A program made the position numbers and the translations under genes. Under the pieces are notes generated by a model. It was not told the origin of the DNA. It searched no databases and saw only the letters and a program-made list of their open reading frames with translations. From Lenisia limosa (lineage: Eukaryota > Breviatea), in NCBI GenBank assembly GCA_001655205.1, contig LPNZ01009518.1:27038-91037 (forward strand): a stretch of DNA of 64,000 nt, written 5' to 3'. This document shows positions 37,001-49,941 of this stretch, piece after piece (position 1 is the first letter of the stretch; every line of letters begins with the position of its first letter).

Positions 37001-39800
37001 TGTATAGTATGTCTAGGCCCAGTCATTTTTCAGGTCAAAAAACTCCAAAAGGCAGTCGAAGAGAAAACTGCAGCCTCCTCCCCCCTGGTTGTCCAAGCTG
37101 GCTCCAAGCAGCATTCATCAGTAGTATGCTTCAACATCTAAAAAAAGAACTGAATTTATCTTTGGGTTTTTTGTTTTCTTTGATTGTGTCAAACCAGGCC
37201 CCCCCAATACTATTGACATTTTACCTCCTATATGACTGACGTTTTAGCTGGAAGAGACGATTGAAAAGCTGTCTGAGGAAGAAAGGAAACACTTAGCCCT
37301 TCGCCGTACTGCTAAAAAGATGAAAAAGGACCATGCCAACAAAATGCTAAGGTAGCAGAATAACAAGATGGTATCACTCATTCCTAGGTACTCTGAAACC
37401 ATTTCATGGCTGGACACTCAATTGCGCGCGGTTTGCGACTACGCCACAAAGGTGCCCTCTAACATCCATGCCCTTCTTGAAACCGAGGCAAGGGTAGGCC
37501 TGGATAAAACGTTATTTCCCTCCATAGGAAGCCTTTTTTTGTTGTGAATTCGGCTCAATGGTTATCGATTTAGGCCGCGGAGCAGCGTTTCCTGTTTGCC
37601 ACCTCTGGCGTTGCGGACGAATCAGCTTCGGATAACGAAGAAAATGGCTTCAGAGTCAAGGCTGACAGCAACGTTTCGGATAGCTTCTCGGAGGTTGGTT
37701 CGTGCTGATGCTTCGGTTTTGACTCAATAGGGAGAATCGGATGACGACCCCACTCCAGGAGAAGGAATATCGAAATACTCAAAGTTTGCGGCTCTGTCGC
37801 CCATGTTGTATAACTTTTTTAGAATGAGCTATCGTCTTGCTAAGATCAGAAGCGAATTGCGAATGGACTGCCCTATCACGGCACCTGTTCCTCAGGGTTG
37901 GTTCCTCCTGACCCCCTCTCATTCCACAGGTGACATTGCGGCAACTATTGAGGCGGCTTTAACGGGCTCGGAGCTGAAGACTATGGTCTCGAAACACCAA
38001 GACGAATCGGACCAGCGAAACGCTCCGATGATAGCCTTCAACACTGGTATGGGTTCGGCAAATCCTGAAAGATCTGACAATCCAGAATCCGAGATAGGAG
38101 CCCCAGCTGAAGCGAAGGACCAAAGTTCAGTTCGCGTGCGGCGTGCATGCGCATGGCGGCCATTGTCCAAATCCAGATCATACCCCGGTACGTCATGTTC
38201 ATGCCATTCTGCATTACCGTTCCAGACCTCTGCATTCCGCCGTCCACCCGACTGGCCATCCGCCACCGTGCAGTTGAAGTTGAATCGCCACTTGATGACT
38301 TCACCATCGACCTTCTCACGAGCCGTGTCCACCTTGGTGGGTGTCTGGAGTCCTTTGTTTTTGTTTTTATAAAACTCACGAATTAGGAGGCGCTGTGAAG
38401 GGCAGGAAATACGTGATGCCCGAGACTGGTGGGCTTGCTGATGTGAAATTGCCTTTTTTTTTTATATTTAATGAGCTGGCTGACGATGTAGTCCATGACC
38501 TTGCACCGAAAACCGGAGATAAGAACCTTGGAAATGAATGGTGGAAGGCCCCACCCAAGTCTGTGGGATTACATCAAAGACCTTATTTGTCACAATGCAA
38601 TAAACACGATATAACCCTCGGACGGCCATGTATCCAATGTATCTGACCTGGCAGGTTCCGCCGGCGCATGAGCAGAGTCGGCTTGACTGGTGTGCCAAAA
38701 AAAGATTCCTTCAAGCCAAAGCGAGTGGTAAGATCACAATGGGGTTTGTCTGACTTTTCAGAAACCGAAGAGTGAGAGTCTATCAGCTTCTTGGAAGGCG
38801 GAAAAGTAAGTCTGATCTTTTGGAACTTTTGTCACATCTTAGCATTGACTCTTTGGAAAGTTATGGATACGACCCCATGGAAAAGGAAGAAAATGTAGGG
38901 CAGCTGTGCAAGAATTGCTTCAGTTGTTTTGGGAAACAATTGACCCGTTAGGAAACTGAACTCTCAATTGCCTTTGCTGAGGAAGATTTGGACTCGACAG
39001 AACTGGCTTTGGCTCGGAAGGGCTACGTCACCCAGCTCAAGGTTGGCCTTTGTTTTTAAATGTAACCCTCTAGCGCATGGCCAGGAAAGGCAAGAACCTG
39101 GAGCTAGGATTGGAGCTGTCACAACTCAGGTAGGCCCTACTGCTGTGATTTTAATTTCCAGTTTGACATACGGGCCCAATGAGGAAAAGTCGGAAATGGA
39201 CTACCGTAAGCGTCTTGAGGCTCTCATTTTGCAATTGAAGGGCCAGCGCGATGTTCTCAAAAACACTGCTGTCGCTCAGGTTTGGGATGGTTATTGCGCT
39301 GGTTTAATACAGCTTTGTTATTGCTCATTCTACATGTGATTTGATATGGTATATTTATTTGGTTGTATTTTTCTGAGGGTATTTGGAGTACCACAGCAAG
39401 TTTCACCCCCAGGAATCTGAGTTGGATGTGTTGAGACCACTGGTTTCTGAAGTTCAAGAACTGGAGGAAACTCTTGACGAACTTGAGGTTTGTGGCACTT
39501 GCAGATTGGGTAAGGCAATATAAGCTGTAATTCTTATTATCTTGTTCACAAAGCTCATCCCGTTTAGAAGGATTTCTCAAGGTTGGAGCGAAAGGAGTAC
39601 GTTTTAAGGAGAGAAGTTGCGGAACTAAGGGGAAGTATGAGGGTTTTGGTCAACTTTAAGAGAGAGTGGGGGGGAGGGCAACTTTTTATTTTTATTTTTT
39701 TTGTTTTTACTTTTAAGATGATGTTGAGTTGGTGAAGAAACCAGCAAAACGCAAGCAGAAGAAGAGACGAAGTGACAGACAAGATTGTATGATTATGTAA
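34027..39800 (+). CDS. Long coiled-coil protein with acidic/Ser-rich N-terminus
   Basis: Starts at ATG 34027 (MSEISSPDISDDDIHASDIS). The N-terminal third is acidic and Ser/Pro-rich (SPIRSRSPSPGLSSDDDQ). From about 34950 onward almost every exon is heptad-rich coiled coil (ETIQSLKKELSKAKQMV; QAELDELRENSIANEEKVAV; ESRLKAALEAELAALKDEL; DYEEQLIAAAQRVDIAEAAL). A less helical part at 37560-38350 (SFSEGESDDDPTPGEGIS) interrupts it. Coil resumes near 38900 and ends with a basic tail KKPAKRKQKKRRSDRQ before stop 39798-39800. No motor, kinase or membrane motif is visible. It could be a golgin, centrosomal or cytoskeletal scaffold, but this is not decided by the sequence. The gene is convergent with the oxidoreductase (139 bp between stops). 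A diverged MITE-like copy lies in an intron near 36318-36400. Confidence 0.7.
36318..36400. mobile_element. Diverged MITE-like element, copy 4
   Basis: Intronic. The ends cgatctgaaaaga and tcttttcggacc are inverted, and the core (ataaatcctcgataagtattgatattttatcgg, two parts) matches the family. No clear target duplication. A poly-C run follows at about 36437. Confidence 0.5.
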
Positions 39801-39939
39801 CTTAAGTGTATATGGTAGGGGTACTTCTATGAGTCTACGATTTGTATTATACATGTAAATTTATTCAACATTCCATACTTTTTTTTTCTTTTTTTTTAAC
39901 AAAATGTGATTCATATTTAAACGAGACATTGTACTGAGA

Positions 39940-42633
39940 CTAGAATAGGAAGGTTTCCTTGTGTATATCATAAGCGGGTTTCTTTGGCAACTTGTTGATG
40001 CTATTAACAACCATACTGATCTAGGACGTAAGGATAGGAACTGGGCTTACCAATGCTGGTGGACCGCAGCACAGAATGGCGATTCTTGTTGAGAGCTTAG
40101 CGCCTTCGGCCGCCTCCCTGAGAGCCTCTGGATCTGTCACGATGACCGAAGTGCCAACCTGTGACATTGGGCCGGCCTGGCATGACGACACCCTCAGGGT
40201 AGTCCATTTCCCTCGTGCGTTCACTGTGCTTTGTCAGGTACATCCGAAGGTGGAACTGAGGCCTCAGCTGAAAACGTGAGATCAAGAGATAAGAGCGCCA
40301 ACCAAATTGACATCTTCAATGGGGAAGATTTCCTTGCCAAACTCAGGGGTGCGAAACTGAAAAAAATCAGAGAAGGGGCGGGGGTGTCCCTACCGCCCAG
40401 ATCATTGACACATAATGGAAGAAGCGATTTTGGCTATTGAGGTGCATGAATATGGACCTCAGAGGAGTGACGCCGATTCCGCCTGCAATGAAAACGACAC
40501 GCTTGTAGTTGTCCAACGGCAACATCACCGAACCGTACGGTCCCTCAACCTTCATCTGATTGATGAGCAACAAAGCACGCCCACCGTTGGCCATCGCACA
40601 AGGGCTTCGGGGTCCCCTCTTTGCTCAACCACTTCGGGGATTGGAAGTGAAGGACTTGTCGGACAACCTTCATCCACCTTGGTGTCGGCTTGTCTTTCCT
40701 TCATTTCAAGCCCTTCTTGATTTTCATCCTCCTCCTTAGTTGTAATAAAGATAAAAGTAGCACCCACAATGTCTGTGCTAGGGGGTCTGATCTCGACCTG
40801 GTCATGAAGATGCCGTGGCAGTGGAGGGGTGGGAATTGGAGTTCCAGACTAAAAGGTGAGAAACGCACATGTTACCTGGGGGTCCCAGAACTTAAGCTTC
40901 TTTTCCAATTGCGATGTCCAATCCCCTAGTTTTCGGATGTAGATAACAATACTGGGCTCAGCAGGGTGGGAAAAAAGACTGCCGAGTGAGAAAACTGGCG
41001 ACAAACCTGAATGGATGGTATTGCATATGGGCTACCTCACCAATCTTGACCCTCACCCATTGGCCCGCCTCATACTCAAATCCGTCTTTGGAAAATTCAA
41101 TTCTGAAACCGTAATAACGACTTTGACTTGCCTCATGAGATCTTGGACTCGCTTGATGGAAATTATTGTGGCAGTGCCCTTTTTAATGCGTCTTTGTCTC
41201 AGGTACAGGTCAAATGTGTACAAAACCAAGGGAATAAGAGTGACAAGCAGCACAACTGGTCTAAAGGAATCAGTGAAATTTGAACCAGAAGCACCCACTT
41301 ATGCATTACACCAAAGATGAGGAACCCTAATGCCATGATAATGTGTGTCTTGTAGAACAGCTCAAAGTGATGTCTTCTCATGTATCCCTGAAAGTCAAAT
41401 AGTTACAGCTCTGCTAACTTCTGAAGTACTCCACAAAATTAGTCCGCACAAGAGTGACAAAATCCCAGTCCTTGAGGAATTAAATACAACTTGGCATACA
41501 AATTGACATATTCAAATGGCTTGTCGCCGAGATCATCATCTTGAATCCACGACTCAGGGGTGAAGTGGTGGTAATTACTTACTTGGATATATCCTGATCC
41601 ATGAACAATCATCGTAATTACGGTCTAAAGGTTACATACATACATCCAATCTTACCGCTCTTCCAAGCCACCTGTGGTACATTATGCTTCTTTCATAGGC
41701 AATATTTACAAGTTTCTATAATTTGAGTACAGGCTTGAATCTCACTTGTAAAACACCTTTTCTTGATACAGGAAGAAGCAGAAAAGCAAAAAGGTAAGTT
41801 CCAATTACTCCAAATCCAGTTGTCTATGGATAACTTGAACAATTTCCTACCCCGATTCCACCAGAAGCAGCACCAATAATACCAATTAACAAAATCAAAA
41901 TAGCGGCAGGAATAATGATCCTACTTGGTGATTTGCCATATTATGACCAACCAGAAACAGAAACAGTCGAGGGTTGTCCTTGTTGATCTCTAGTAAGTTA
42001 GACAGTGAAGGCAGTTAACATTCACATACTGAGCTTGGGTACTTCTGTGTTGCAAGAAGAAGATTCCATTTCGCTGTCATCTAACATAGTCATTACGTGC
42101 CATTTGATGTTTGCTATTGCCCCAATTCTTACATTTGGTGTTACTGGTGAGTTCACTGTTGGTACTGCTGGTTCCTGTAATGTTATAATGATGACACATC
42201 ACGATTTGATTTTGAATAGATGATATTGTGATTCAATTGGAATTGTATTAAAATGACAATCAACAAATTGAAAAAAATAAAGTAAGACTTATTATGTACT
42301 AACAGTATTATTAAATAATAAAATGACACTTGCAGTTGCTTACTGTTGTTTCCAGAGAAATTTCGTCCATTTCACCTGGATGATGAAGTGGTTCTACAAA
42401 TGACAAGATTACCACTCATATAATATTCATGGACAATACCCACCTTCTTGTCTTTCCTCCTTATCTGACAAATTATTCTTATCCGGGAAGTCACAGTCTT
42501 CGTCTTCATCTTCCTGTTTATTAGTTATTAAGGCATCAACCTTTTCAGAGGATGAATCCTCATCAACAACAACCACATTAGACATGCTATCTTCTTGAGC
42601 GGAGTTGCTTGCCACAATATCTGTATCTGCCAT
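39940..42633 (-). CDS. Ferric reductase / NADPH oxidase family flavocytochrome
   Basis: Membrane flavocytochrome moving electrons from NAD(P)H via FAD and two haems across a membrane, to ferric iron or oxygen. It starts MADTDIVASNSAQEDSMSN at 42631-42633 with an acidic cytosolic tail. Membrane segments include RIIIPAAILILLIGIIGA and FGVIGTYLFAFLLLPVS. Haem-ligand helices are MYHRWLGRATVITMIVHGSG (about 41610-41690) and HHFELFYKTHIIMALGFLIF followed by GVMHKW (about 41300-41380), each with His pairs spaced as in NOX/FRE proteins. The cytosolic part has a QYHPF FAD-binding motif (about 41015), VEGPYGS and FIAGGIGVTPLRS (about 40460-40540), GRPNV, and ILCCGPPAL near 40060. A short intron then leads to the last exon ending HKETFLF with stop at 39940. 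The aromatic terminus resembles NOX proteins. Whether the acceptor is iron or oxygen cannot be told. Confidence 0.88.
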
Positions 42634-43183
42634 TACAATAAAACTCCAGATCTTCTTTCTGAGGCTTGGCTGAGGCTTGGCTGAAGCTTGGCTGGCCGCA
42701 GCCTGCAAGAAGCCTGCAGCACTGATAAGAGAAATGGAAAATGGAAGGAGAATCAGGTTCTCGAGTGCATTTCAAATGTCACTCACATACCAATTACCAA
42801 AAGTAGAAAGGATACCTCCTGTGTCTCTTACCCTACCAATTACTAACTGCTCACTAATTTTCTAATCTTCACTTTTTGACACTCACAAACGACAAAATTA
42901 ACAACCCCCCCTCCCCTCCCCAACCCACCAATGTTTGGAAAACCGAGACCCCATGAAACACTTTACTATGGTGAAAATTCTTNNNNNNNNNNNNNNNNNN
43001 NNNNNNNNNNNNNNNNNNNNNNNNNNNNNNNNNTGCTTCGTTTTGAGTTTAGTAGTTGTGGTTTGTATATTATTAAATTTATTATTATATAATAAGTAAG
43101 TTAAACGCGTATTTACTCACAGAGAAAAAGCTCAATGGAATGAAACTGAAACGTGTTCACATTCCGCGGCTCAACACGCAATC
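42634..43183. promoter_or_regulatory. Divergent region, oxidoreductase/receptor
   Basis: A 550-bp region between opposite start codons. It holds three 11-bp repeats (42661-42693), a C-rich tract (42905-42930) and an N gap (42983-43033). It presumably contains both promoters; the open reading there (42677-42865, +) has no domain or splice support. Confidence 0.35.
42661..42693. repeat. 11-bp tandem repeat x3
   Basis: gaggcttggct, gaggcttggct, gaagcttggct in tandem, just upstream of the oxidoreductase start codon. Could be 5' UTR or promoter. Confidence 0.75.
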
Positions 43184-46100
43184 ATGCCCCGACTGCTCAT
43201 GTCTGTAGCTCTTATCTTAATTTGGATTACAGCACCTCTTTCTGCGGCCGAAAACCTGAGTCGGCGGGGAAGTATTGCACAACCTGCTAGTCCTCCTCTA
43301 TCTTCTTTTCATTTTGTAGGGATAGGTGTTCTTCTTCCATATGAATCGAGTGACCTCCTACGGCCCTTCCTTGCTCCTGCTGTTGCATCACTCATCATCA
43401 CAGCCGAGGAAATCAACAACAGAACGGACATCCTTCCCAACACAAACGTAAATGATCTGCTTGATTTGTCTACTCGATTTGCTGGTTGAGCTTACGATGA
43501 CAGGTCACGCTCTTCCTCCGAGACACGGAACAGTCTGCCGAAGTAGCGTTGCGACAGGCAGTTGACCTTGTCGAGACCGAAAACGTGCATTGTATCATTG
43601 GGCCGTACTGGACTGAAGTGTAGGCTTGTCGTGTGAGGGTTACTCTTCAGGTCTTCCGTTGTGGGATACTACACAGGAATCAAGGAAATCCCAACACTGA
43701 CATACTCCATTGGAAGCAACTTGAGGGATAGGGTGGGTCTGGTTCCACCTGTTTCATTTAATTTGCAAACATGTTAACTGTTTTTCTTTTTTTATTGGGA
43801 CTGCCGAATATTAGTATCTTTACAAGCAAGTATGACTCGATAAAACTCTAGAACTCCTACCCTTCTTTGGTGCAAGTGTTCACGGATACGGCAGATTTTG
43901 CTGTTGGTATTGCTGAAATCATTGAGTCATACCAATGGGATAAGGTAAGTTAGGCCTAAACCTACTCACCCCCAGATTGCCATTGTCAACACTTTGGATG
44001 AATATGCGATTTCTAGTGCAGAAAAGCTGATAATTGAGCTCACGAAGCGACGTCTTACTGTGGCTTATCATGGGCAGTAGGGCTTCCTTTTGCTTTTTTT
44101 TTACCTTGAGATACCCGAAGTCTGACAAGGCTGCCCTTGAGAGGATCATTCAGGATATGAAAGAGCTTGAGGTTTGAAAGTTCTTCACTTCACATCCTTC
44201 TCTAAATATCCTTAAAAGAGCAAGATTAACCAGTGCCCATCATAATTCTTGAACAAGATTTTTGTATTATGGTTCATTGATATTTGACATTTTTTTTTTC
44301 CATTATAAGGACTTGTCTATTTAATTTCTCAATTTTTAATTGGTGTTTTCAGAACAAAGCTTCGCACAGATTTTGATTGGTGTAGATACGTGTGACGTTC
44401 CTTTCTGTCCCACACCATCAGTGTACACTTTTCTTCGAACAGGTTTATCTTCACAATCTTTTCGGACCTGCATTTGCGTTTGTGGATGAAAAGGCAATTT
44501 GTTTGATTAGTTGATCAGGGCATTGCGACTTAAGGCTGATTTCACCCAGATACTTGACAATGGAAACGTGCACTTCTGACCAGTTCTATTCCTCAGACGA
44601 AGGCCTCATTCCAAGCTTCATCACAACTGCGCTGAGTGTAGGCTGCTTTTGCGTCTCACTGTCTAGGGAACAATTGGAGTTCAGTATTCGGTAGAAATAT
44701 CGGATGATGATACATTTAGTAAGTTGCTTGCGATGGTATCGCCTTACTATCCAGAGGATCTGTACCAGAGCAACATGCCGCTGCCAGGATTCGAGGACCT
44801 CTCTGCTGACGGCGAAATGATGCATTTGCAATACTACTCTCACGACATAATGGATCTGATCGCTCGTGCAGCTCACGAGATGATCGAGTCCAACAAGGTG
44901 CGTCCTGCACCCTTTCCACATTTAACATTTAAATGTTTCTGTTCACTCTCCAGACCTTGACGGCTCCGCTACTCCGATCGGCGATCATCAACACGGCCTT
45001 TAATGGCTCTATCGGCTGTATATCATTTGAGAACGGGTACAAAGTCGTGCAGTATGCAGCATAGCGCTTGTTCGTTTTCACTACATAGGTTATTGGAAGT
45101 GTTCAACTTCCACGACAGCTTCCTTTTGAAGGGAACTATTCACTTATTGGTATGAAGAATAAAGTCATGTCTCTTACTGTTCAGTCCGGTATATTGGACT
45201 TTTTGCAGTTTGATAGTCCCATCACTTTCTTTGGGGGAATGCTCACCCCGCCTGCCTCCACACTCCCTTCTTGCCCTGCAGGAATGTTCCTTGATGTTTT
45301 TGAAAACGGGCTCTCAGAATGTGTCTTGTGGGCCAGGCTTCTCGGCAGGTTTCTTAATTCATTGACCGCGTTTTGTGGCTTACTGGGTCACGTTTCAGGT
45401 GTTCCAATAACTCTATTTCTGCCACCTCTGGGCTCCGCGGATGCACAAGGTGTGCAGACTCTTTTGTTGCAAACTCAGAATCCACAATTTGCCTCCCTGT
45501 CTCCACGTCCCAAGGTCGGCAATCTTTTATGTTAACCCCTCAGATTCAACTGCGATTTCTGGAAATCTTCTTCTCGTGGTTATATTTATCTGTTCTTCCG
45601 TTTTGCTTGGAATCATCGTAGGGATTTTAGCTTGGTCACATTTTTAGTTCCTTGCTTTGAACCGAAAAATCAGAGACAATGCTCTTGTCAGAAGTGAGAG
45701 GGAGGGAGTCACCTCTTGTTGCTCAATAGACAAGCGTTAACATTGTAGTGGAGAGCAGTTGGCTTGTTATGCCGTCTCAAATTGCCATTGAAGAGCAGCT
45801 CAGAACGGTTTGTCGCTATCTTGCCTAATACATTCAGTCAAGTCTGGGCCGTCTCTTTCGAGCGAAATGCTTCGACATGCATGTGGCCCTTCGTGCGATC
45901 TCTGATTCTCATGTGAGGCTCACTATTTTCTTGGATAGTGATCATGTTTCAGTTGAATTCTTCTTCTGTTCAATCCCATGGTAAAACGCTTGTACGATGT
46001 TAGTGGGAATCCAACTTGTCTCTGTCTCAACCTCTCTATGTATCAATCTTATTGTTTAGCTGGTCAAGACTACTATCAAAACAAAGGCAACGTTTGTTGA

Positions 46101-49100
46101 GCATGTTATACCCTTTAATTAACTATTTTAGTCCATACACAATTTCCCGAAGCACTTCTGCGAAGTAGCATTAATGCTGCACAATCTCGAGTAAGTAGTG
46201 TAGCACCTTACATTGCAGTCCCCACCCGTTTTTACTCCCCTTTATCGGAGCCACGCGACTCGACACTAGACATGCTTTAATGTGGAAATGGTCATCTGGG
46301 CCTAATCTGGATGAAACTCTGTCAAATACCACCATCATTCTCAATGCAAAAGAAAAGGTGAGACCCACAAGGCTCATGACGCTCTAGGTTGAACTCTGCA
46401 GCTGTATTTCCATGGCAATAGATCACCTTCATTCATCAGCATCCCCATTGGTTCATGGCTCCCTTCAGGTTCACCCGCTTGTCATTTTGCTCACCTTGTA
46501 GTGCTCAAACTGTTTTGTTGATCTCTCGAACCTCAAAGCCGAAGTAGCTGACGCTGGGCTGTCAAACCTCCTCAATAAACAGTGTCTTCTTTCTTCGAAA
46601 TCTGCATATTATCCACCTGAGTTGAAGGCTGGAGAGGTTTGCTTCCTCCCAGGCTAACATCGTAGTCGTATTCCACCAAATCTGACATCTACTCGCTTGG
46701 AGTTGTCATGTTTGCCATAATGTCACGAAACAGTGGGGGTATATGATATGCATAATGTATATTTCCAATTTAGGGGTATTCTTCTCTGATCTTCTGCCGT
46801 GTGTGAGCCCCTTCCTGCCACCAGCGCCCCTCAGAGAAACGTCCCCCTTCATAAATGCCATCAATGACCATGTCATAGCAGAGCTCATATCTGAGTGTCT
46901 CAGCGTGGAGCCGACCAAAAGACCCAATTCTTCTCAAGTTCTGGTAAGAGCGTTTTACTAATTCAAAGAAAGGAGAATAGCCTCAGCTCAACATATCATA
47001 CTATTTCCTCCAAAGGAATTTCGAAATACTCCTACTGCTATCTCAAAAAAGTAAAAATTTCGTATGACATGACTAGGAACGATTGGCCGAGCACACTCCG
47101 GTGGTTCAAACTGAAGACCGGTGTCTCACGCCCGCTTCTCAGGTACGTTCATGACTGCCATGCCTGACTTTTTAGAACCCAAATGTTCCTGTTGACCCTG
47201 TCTTGTTCCCTTCAGTAAGGATTGTCTTACCTTTGACCTTCAGACCATCATTGTCATTGTCCATTTGCTTCATCACTCCATGGGTGGGCCCGAGCCGCTA
47301 CCTGACTCCATGCAACTCGATCATATCTGTACGTCTGGCTGCTTCCTCTGGTTTCCATATCGCTTTTTGTGAGACTGCTTTTGTATAGTACGAACAAATG
47401 TCGTGATAATAGTAGATGTTGGCTTTGAGAAGATCTGCAGAAGCCATGGCCTGATGAGGGTATGAGGGCTCTCAGACGAGGGGTTGCCACGAAGAGTGTT
47501 ATTTGTTTTTATTATAGACTTGTAGGCCATATAATGGATTCTGACACTGCAGACGGACTCAATCCCCTCAACTTTTACCTGCATAAGCGGCATCACTGAT
47601 TCGAGTAATGCGCCGGAAGCTGCAGGCTGTTGCATAGAAATGACCAACTTCATCCAGGATCTTGTCATTAAAGTGCGTGTGGGATACATGCTAAATTCAC
47701 AAGCATAAACGTATCAAAATAAGATCCCTCCGATTGAGCAGTGTTTTGTTGTTTTCAAATTGTTTAGCCAACAGAGGAAATCTTCTTTTTTACTCCCTCC
47801 CTTTGGAGGTGTTGAAACCCTCTCCATTGCCTATTGCCCATTCCCACGGCTCTGTTTGTTTTGTTGTTATCNNNNNNNNNNNNNNNNNNNNNNNNNNNNN
47901 NNNNNNNNNNNNNNNNNNNNNNNNNNNNNNNNNNNNNNNNNNNNNNNNNNNNNNNNNNNNNNNNNNNNNNNNNNNNNNNNNNNNNNNCGTTGTGTCCTTT
48001 GGCTCTTGTATTGCTGGCCTTCAGGGCAAAACGTTCCCGCAATTCTCGGTTGTTGGCCCTGCGGTAAGAAAACCTTTGCCGTTATCTCACCTTTAGATGC
48101 GACAAGCTAGCGAACTCATATACAGTTGCCCAAGTAGGTTCTCAGCTCTTTTGAAATATGCGATACAATAGTATCAAACTATTTGGCGTCTGAAATACAA
48201 AAAAATCCAATTGGCCTTGAAACCCTCAATGACTCAGTTCACTCCTTTTAGCTGGAAACACGGTCTGCTGCACCGAAATAGCCTATCGTCTTAGATACTC
48301 TCAGAAGTTTAAATGCTCCGCTGTGAGGGGGAGGGGAGGGGTAACACTGATGGTAAATCTGAGGTTGTAAGCCAAAATTATATTAACTATCGCAGACAAC
48401 GAATGATTCTGTCCACGTGCTAACAGCCCTGCATGAGTCCTCTCAAATATCATCGACAAGCCAAGCGGTTGGTTGTCACCTTGATATCATACTACTACAA
48501 CTGATGTGTTATTTTGCTGATATGGCAGGACAACTTGGCGTCGCCGCGACCCTTCCGTCGTCCGCCGCCGGTACATACTTCCGAGTCCATTAGCGAAATA
48601 GATAACATGTATGGTTTTTTTGTTTTGCAAGAAACAAGGAATTTTTTCGATCTCATGATTACCATGTAAATAAACAGTAACTTGACCTATTTTCCTTGGG
48701 GAAATCACATAGCAAATCGGTCAAGACTTATCCGGTCACTGTATCTATTCCAAGATTGTCACTGTTGACTCTGTAGTTCGAAAAGCGATGGGTCCGTGAT
48801 ATCACCAACGCTCCCCAAAATTGCGTCTTCAATTTCGGAGCTTCAGATTCGCAAGATCATCCAACCCAAAAGCCCCGTTTTGCTGGTAGGTCTTTGCCAA
48901 TGTGTGCCCTTGTCATTTTTTGGTGACAGACTTGGCTTGAGGGAAATTAAAAAAGCATCTCACTAATCAGGATCATGATGTCTCCGGCCGACACCCCCGA
49001 GCAGACCAATACCTTGCCCCCCCATACGCCTCGCCCTTATCCAGACAAGATAGCGGGTTAGATTCCGTTGATTCACCGACACTCTGTTTACGACCTAGAT

Positions 49101-49941
49101 CTGTGACAACTCCATTCTATCATGACAACGCTCCTCGAGGGCTTCCCTCCTACCAATTGTCTGATTTAGGGGGCTTTGCAAGAGCTCTTTATATCATATC
49201 ATACAGAATACTCAATTCAATAGCAAAGGGAGGAAGTCGATTTGCATATCATATGATTTTTTGTTATCCCCTTACATCATTATTCCCGTGACGCCTTCCC
49301 TCCCAACAGACCGGACAGTCCAATGAGCCCTACATTCTACAAGGGCAGCTTTGACTCGCCACAAACGCTGGTGATTGAGCCGCTAGAGTCTCAGCCTGTG
49401 CTGCTCTGCAAGGCTCCAAGTGCCTATGACTCAGACAGTCCCACTGTGTCCTCGCCCTTCACCCCTGTAGGAATGGATTGTCCACATCATTTACTGATTC
49501 AGGGGTCGGAGCTACGAGTAGTCCGAAGATGCGACTCGCAGTTGTCGCCGCTTTCATTCAAAGATTCACCTTTACCGTATGTTGCGAAAACAATCATCAT
49601 GTGTTAAAGCAGGGTGGTAATTCAGAAAATTAGCTCGGATTTTTGTTCAATTTTCATTTAGAAGAGGCGTCTTAGAATAATTTTCCAACAGCATCTGTGA
49701 CATTTTTCTGAACTACCACCCTGCTTTAAGGCACTCTCACTTTGCGATCCTTGCCTGCCTATCATATATGCGCCAGTTCCCTTACCGACCAGACCGCTTT
49801 CCTCACCTATACAAACGGATACGGTTCCGCCCTCACCTTCACTTGCTGATGACCTGTCAAAGTTTGTGCCTTGTGTTATTGTCACTCTTTAGATGGGAAT
49901 CGCGCAAGACGGAAAAAACTCCACAGCACTCTATTGTTTAA
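43184..49941 (+). CDS. Single-pass receptor: ANF-type ectodomain, pseudokinase, degenerate cyclase domain
   Basis: Starts with a signal peptide (MPRLLMSVALILIWITAPLS, 43184). The ectodomain resembles the periplasmic-binding type I (ANF receptor) fold: LFLRDTEQSAEVALRQAVDL with HCIIGPYW (about 43505-43615), VGYYTGIKEIPTLTYSIGSN, QVFTDTADFAVGIAEIIESY and YYSHDIMDLIARAAHEMIES (about 44835). One membrane span, LLLVVIFICSSVLLGII, lies at about 45565-45620, then a basic FLALNRKIRDN. A kinase-like domain (about 45840-46950) has LVHGSLQCSNCFVDLSNLK in place of HRD...N, VADAGL in place of DFG, and SDIYSLGVVMFAIMS, like the kinase-homology domain of natriuretic-peptide receptors. A cyclase-like domain (about 47175-48150) begins after NVPVDPVLFPS and includes GFEKICRSHGLMR, GCCIEMTNFIQDL and CIAGLQGKTFPQFSVVGPA. 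The tail (about 48770-49941) is Ser/Pro-rich. A 116-bp gap (47872-47987) cuts the cyclase domain. Several catalytic residues look replaced. Confidence 0.8.
49604..49729. mobile_element. Second MITE-like palindromic element with TTAA ends
   Basis: A 126-bp element with near-perfect terminal inverted repeats of about 26 bp: left ttaaagcagggtggtaattc, right gaactaccaccctgctttaa. Both ends are TTAA, the target site of piggyBac-type transposons. It lies near the 3' end of the receptor gene, probably in an intron, and its right arm ends in CTTTAAG just before coding-like sequence. Confidence 0.75.

Noticed and set aside
37919-38379. Minus-strand open frames over the coiled-coil gene
   Set aside because: No splice or domain support; the plus frame continues the coiled-coil protein.
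47254-47689. Minus-strand frames in the receptor's cyclase region
   Set aside because: Plus-strand exons with splice signals give cyclase-like peptides in the expected order after VLFPS.
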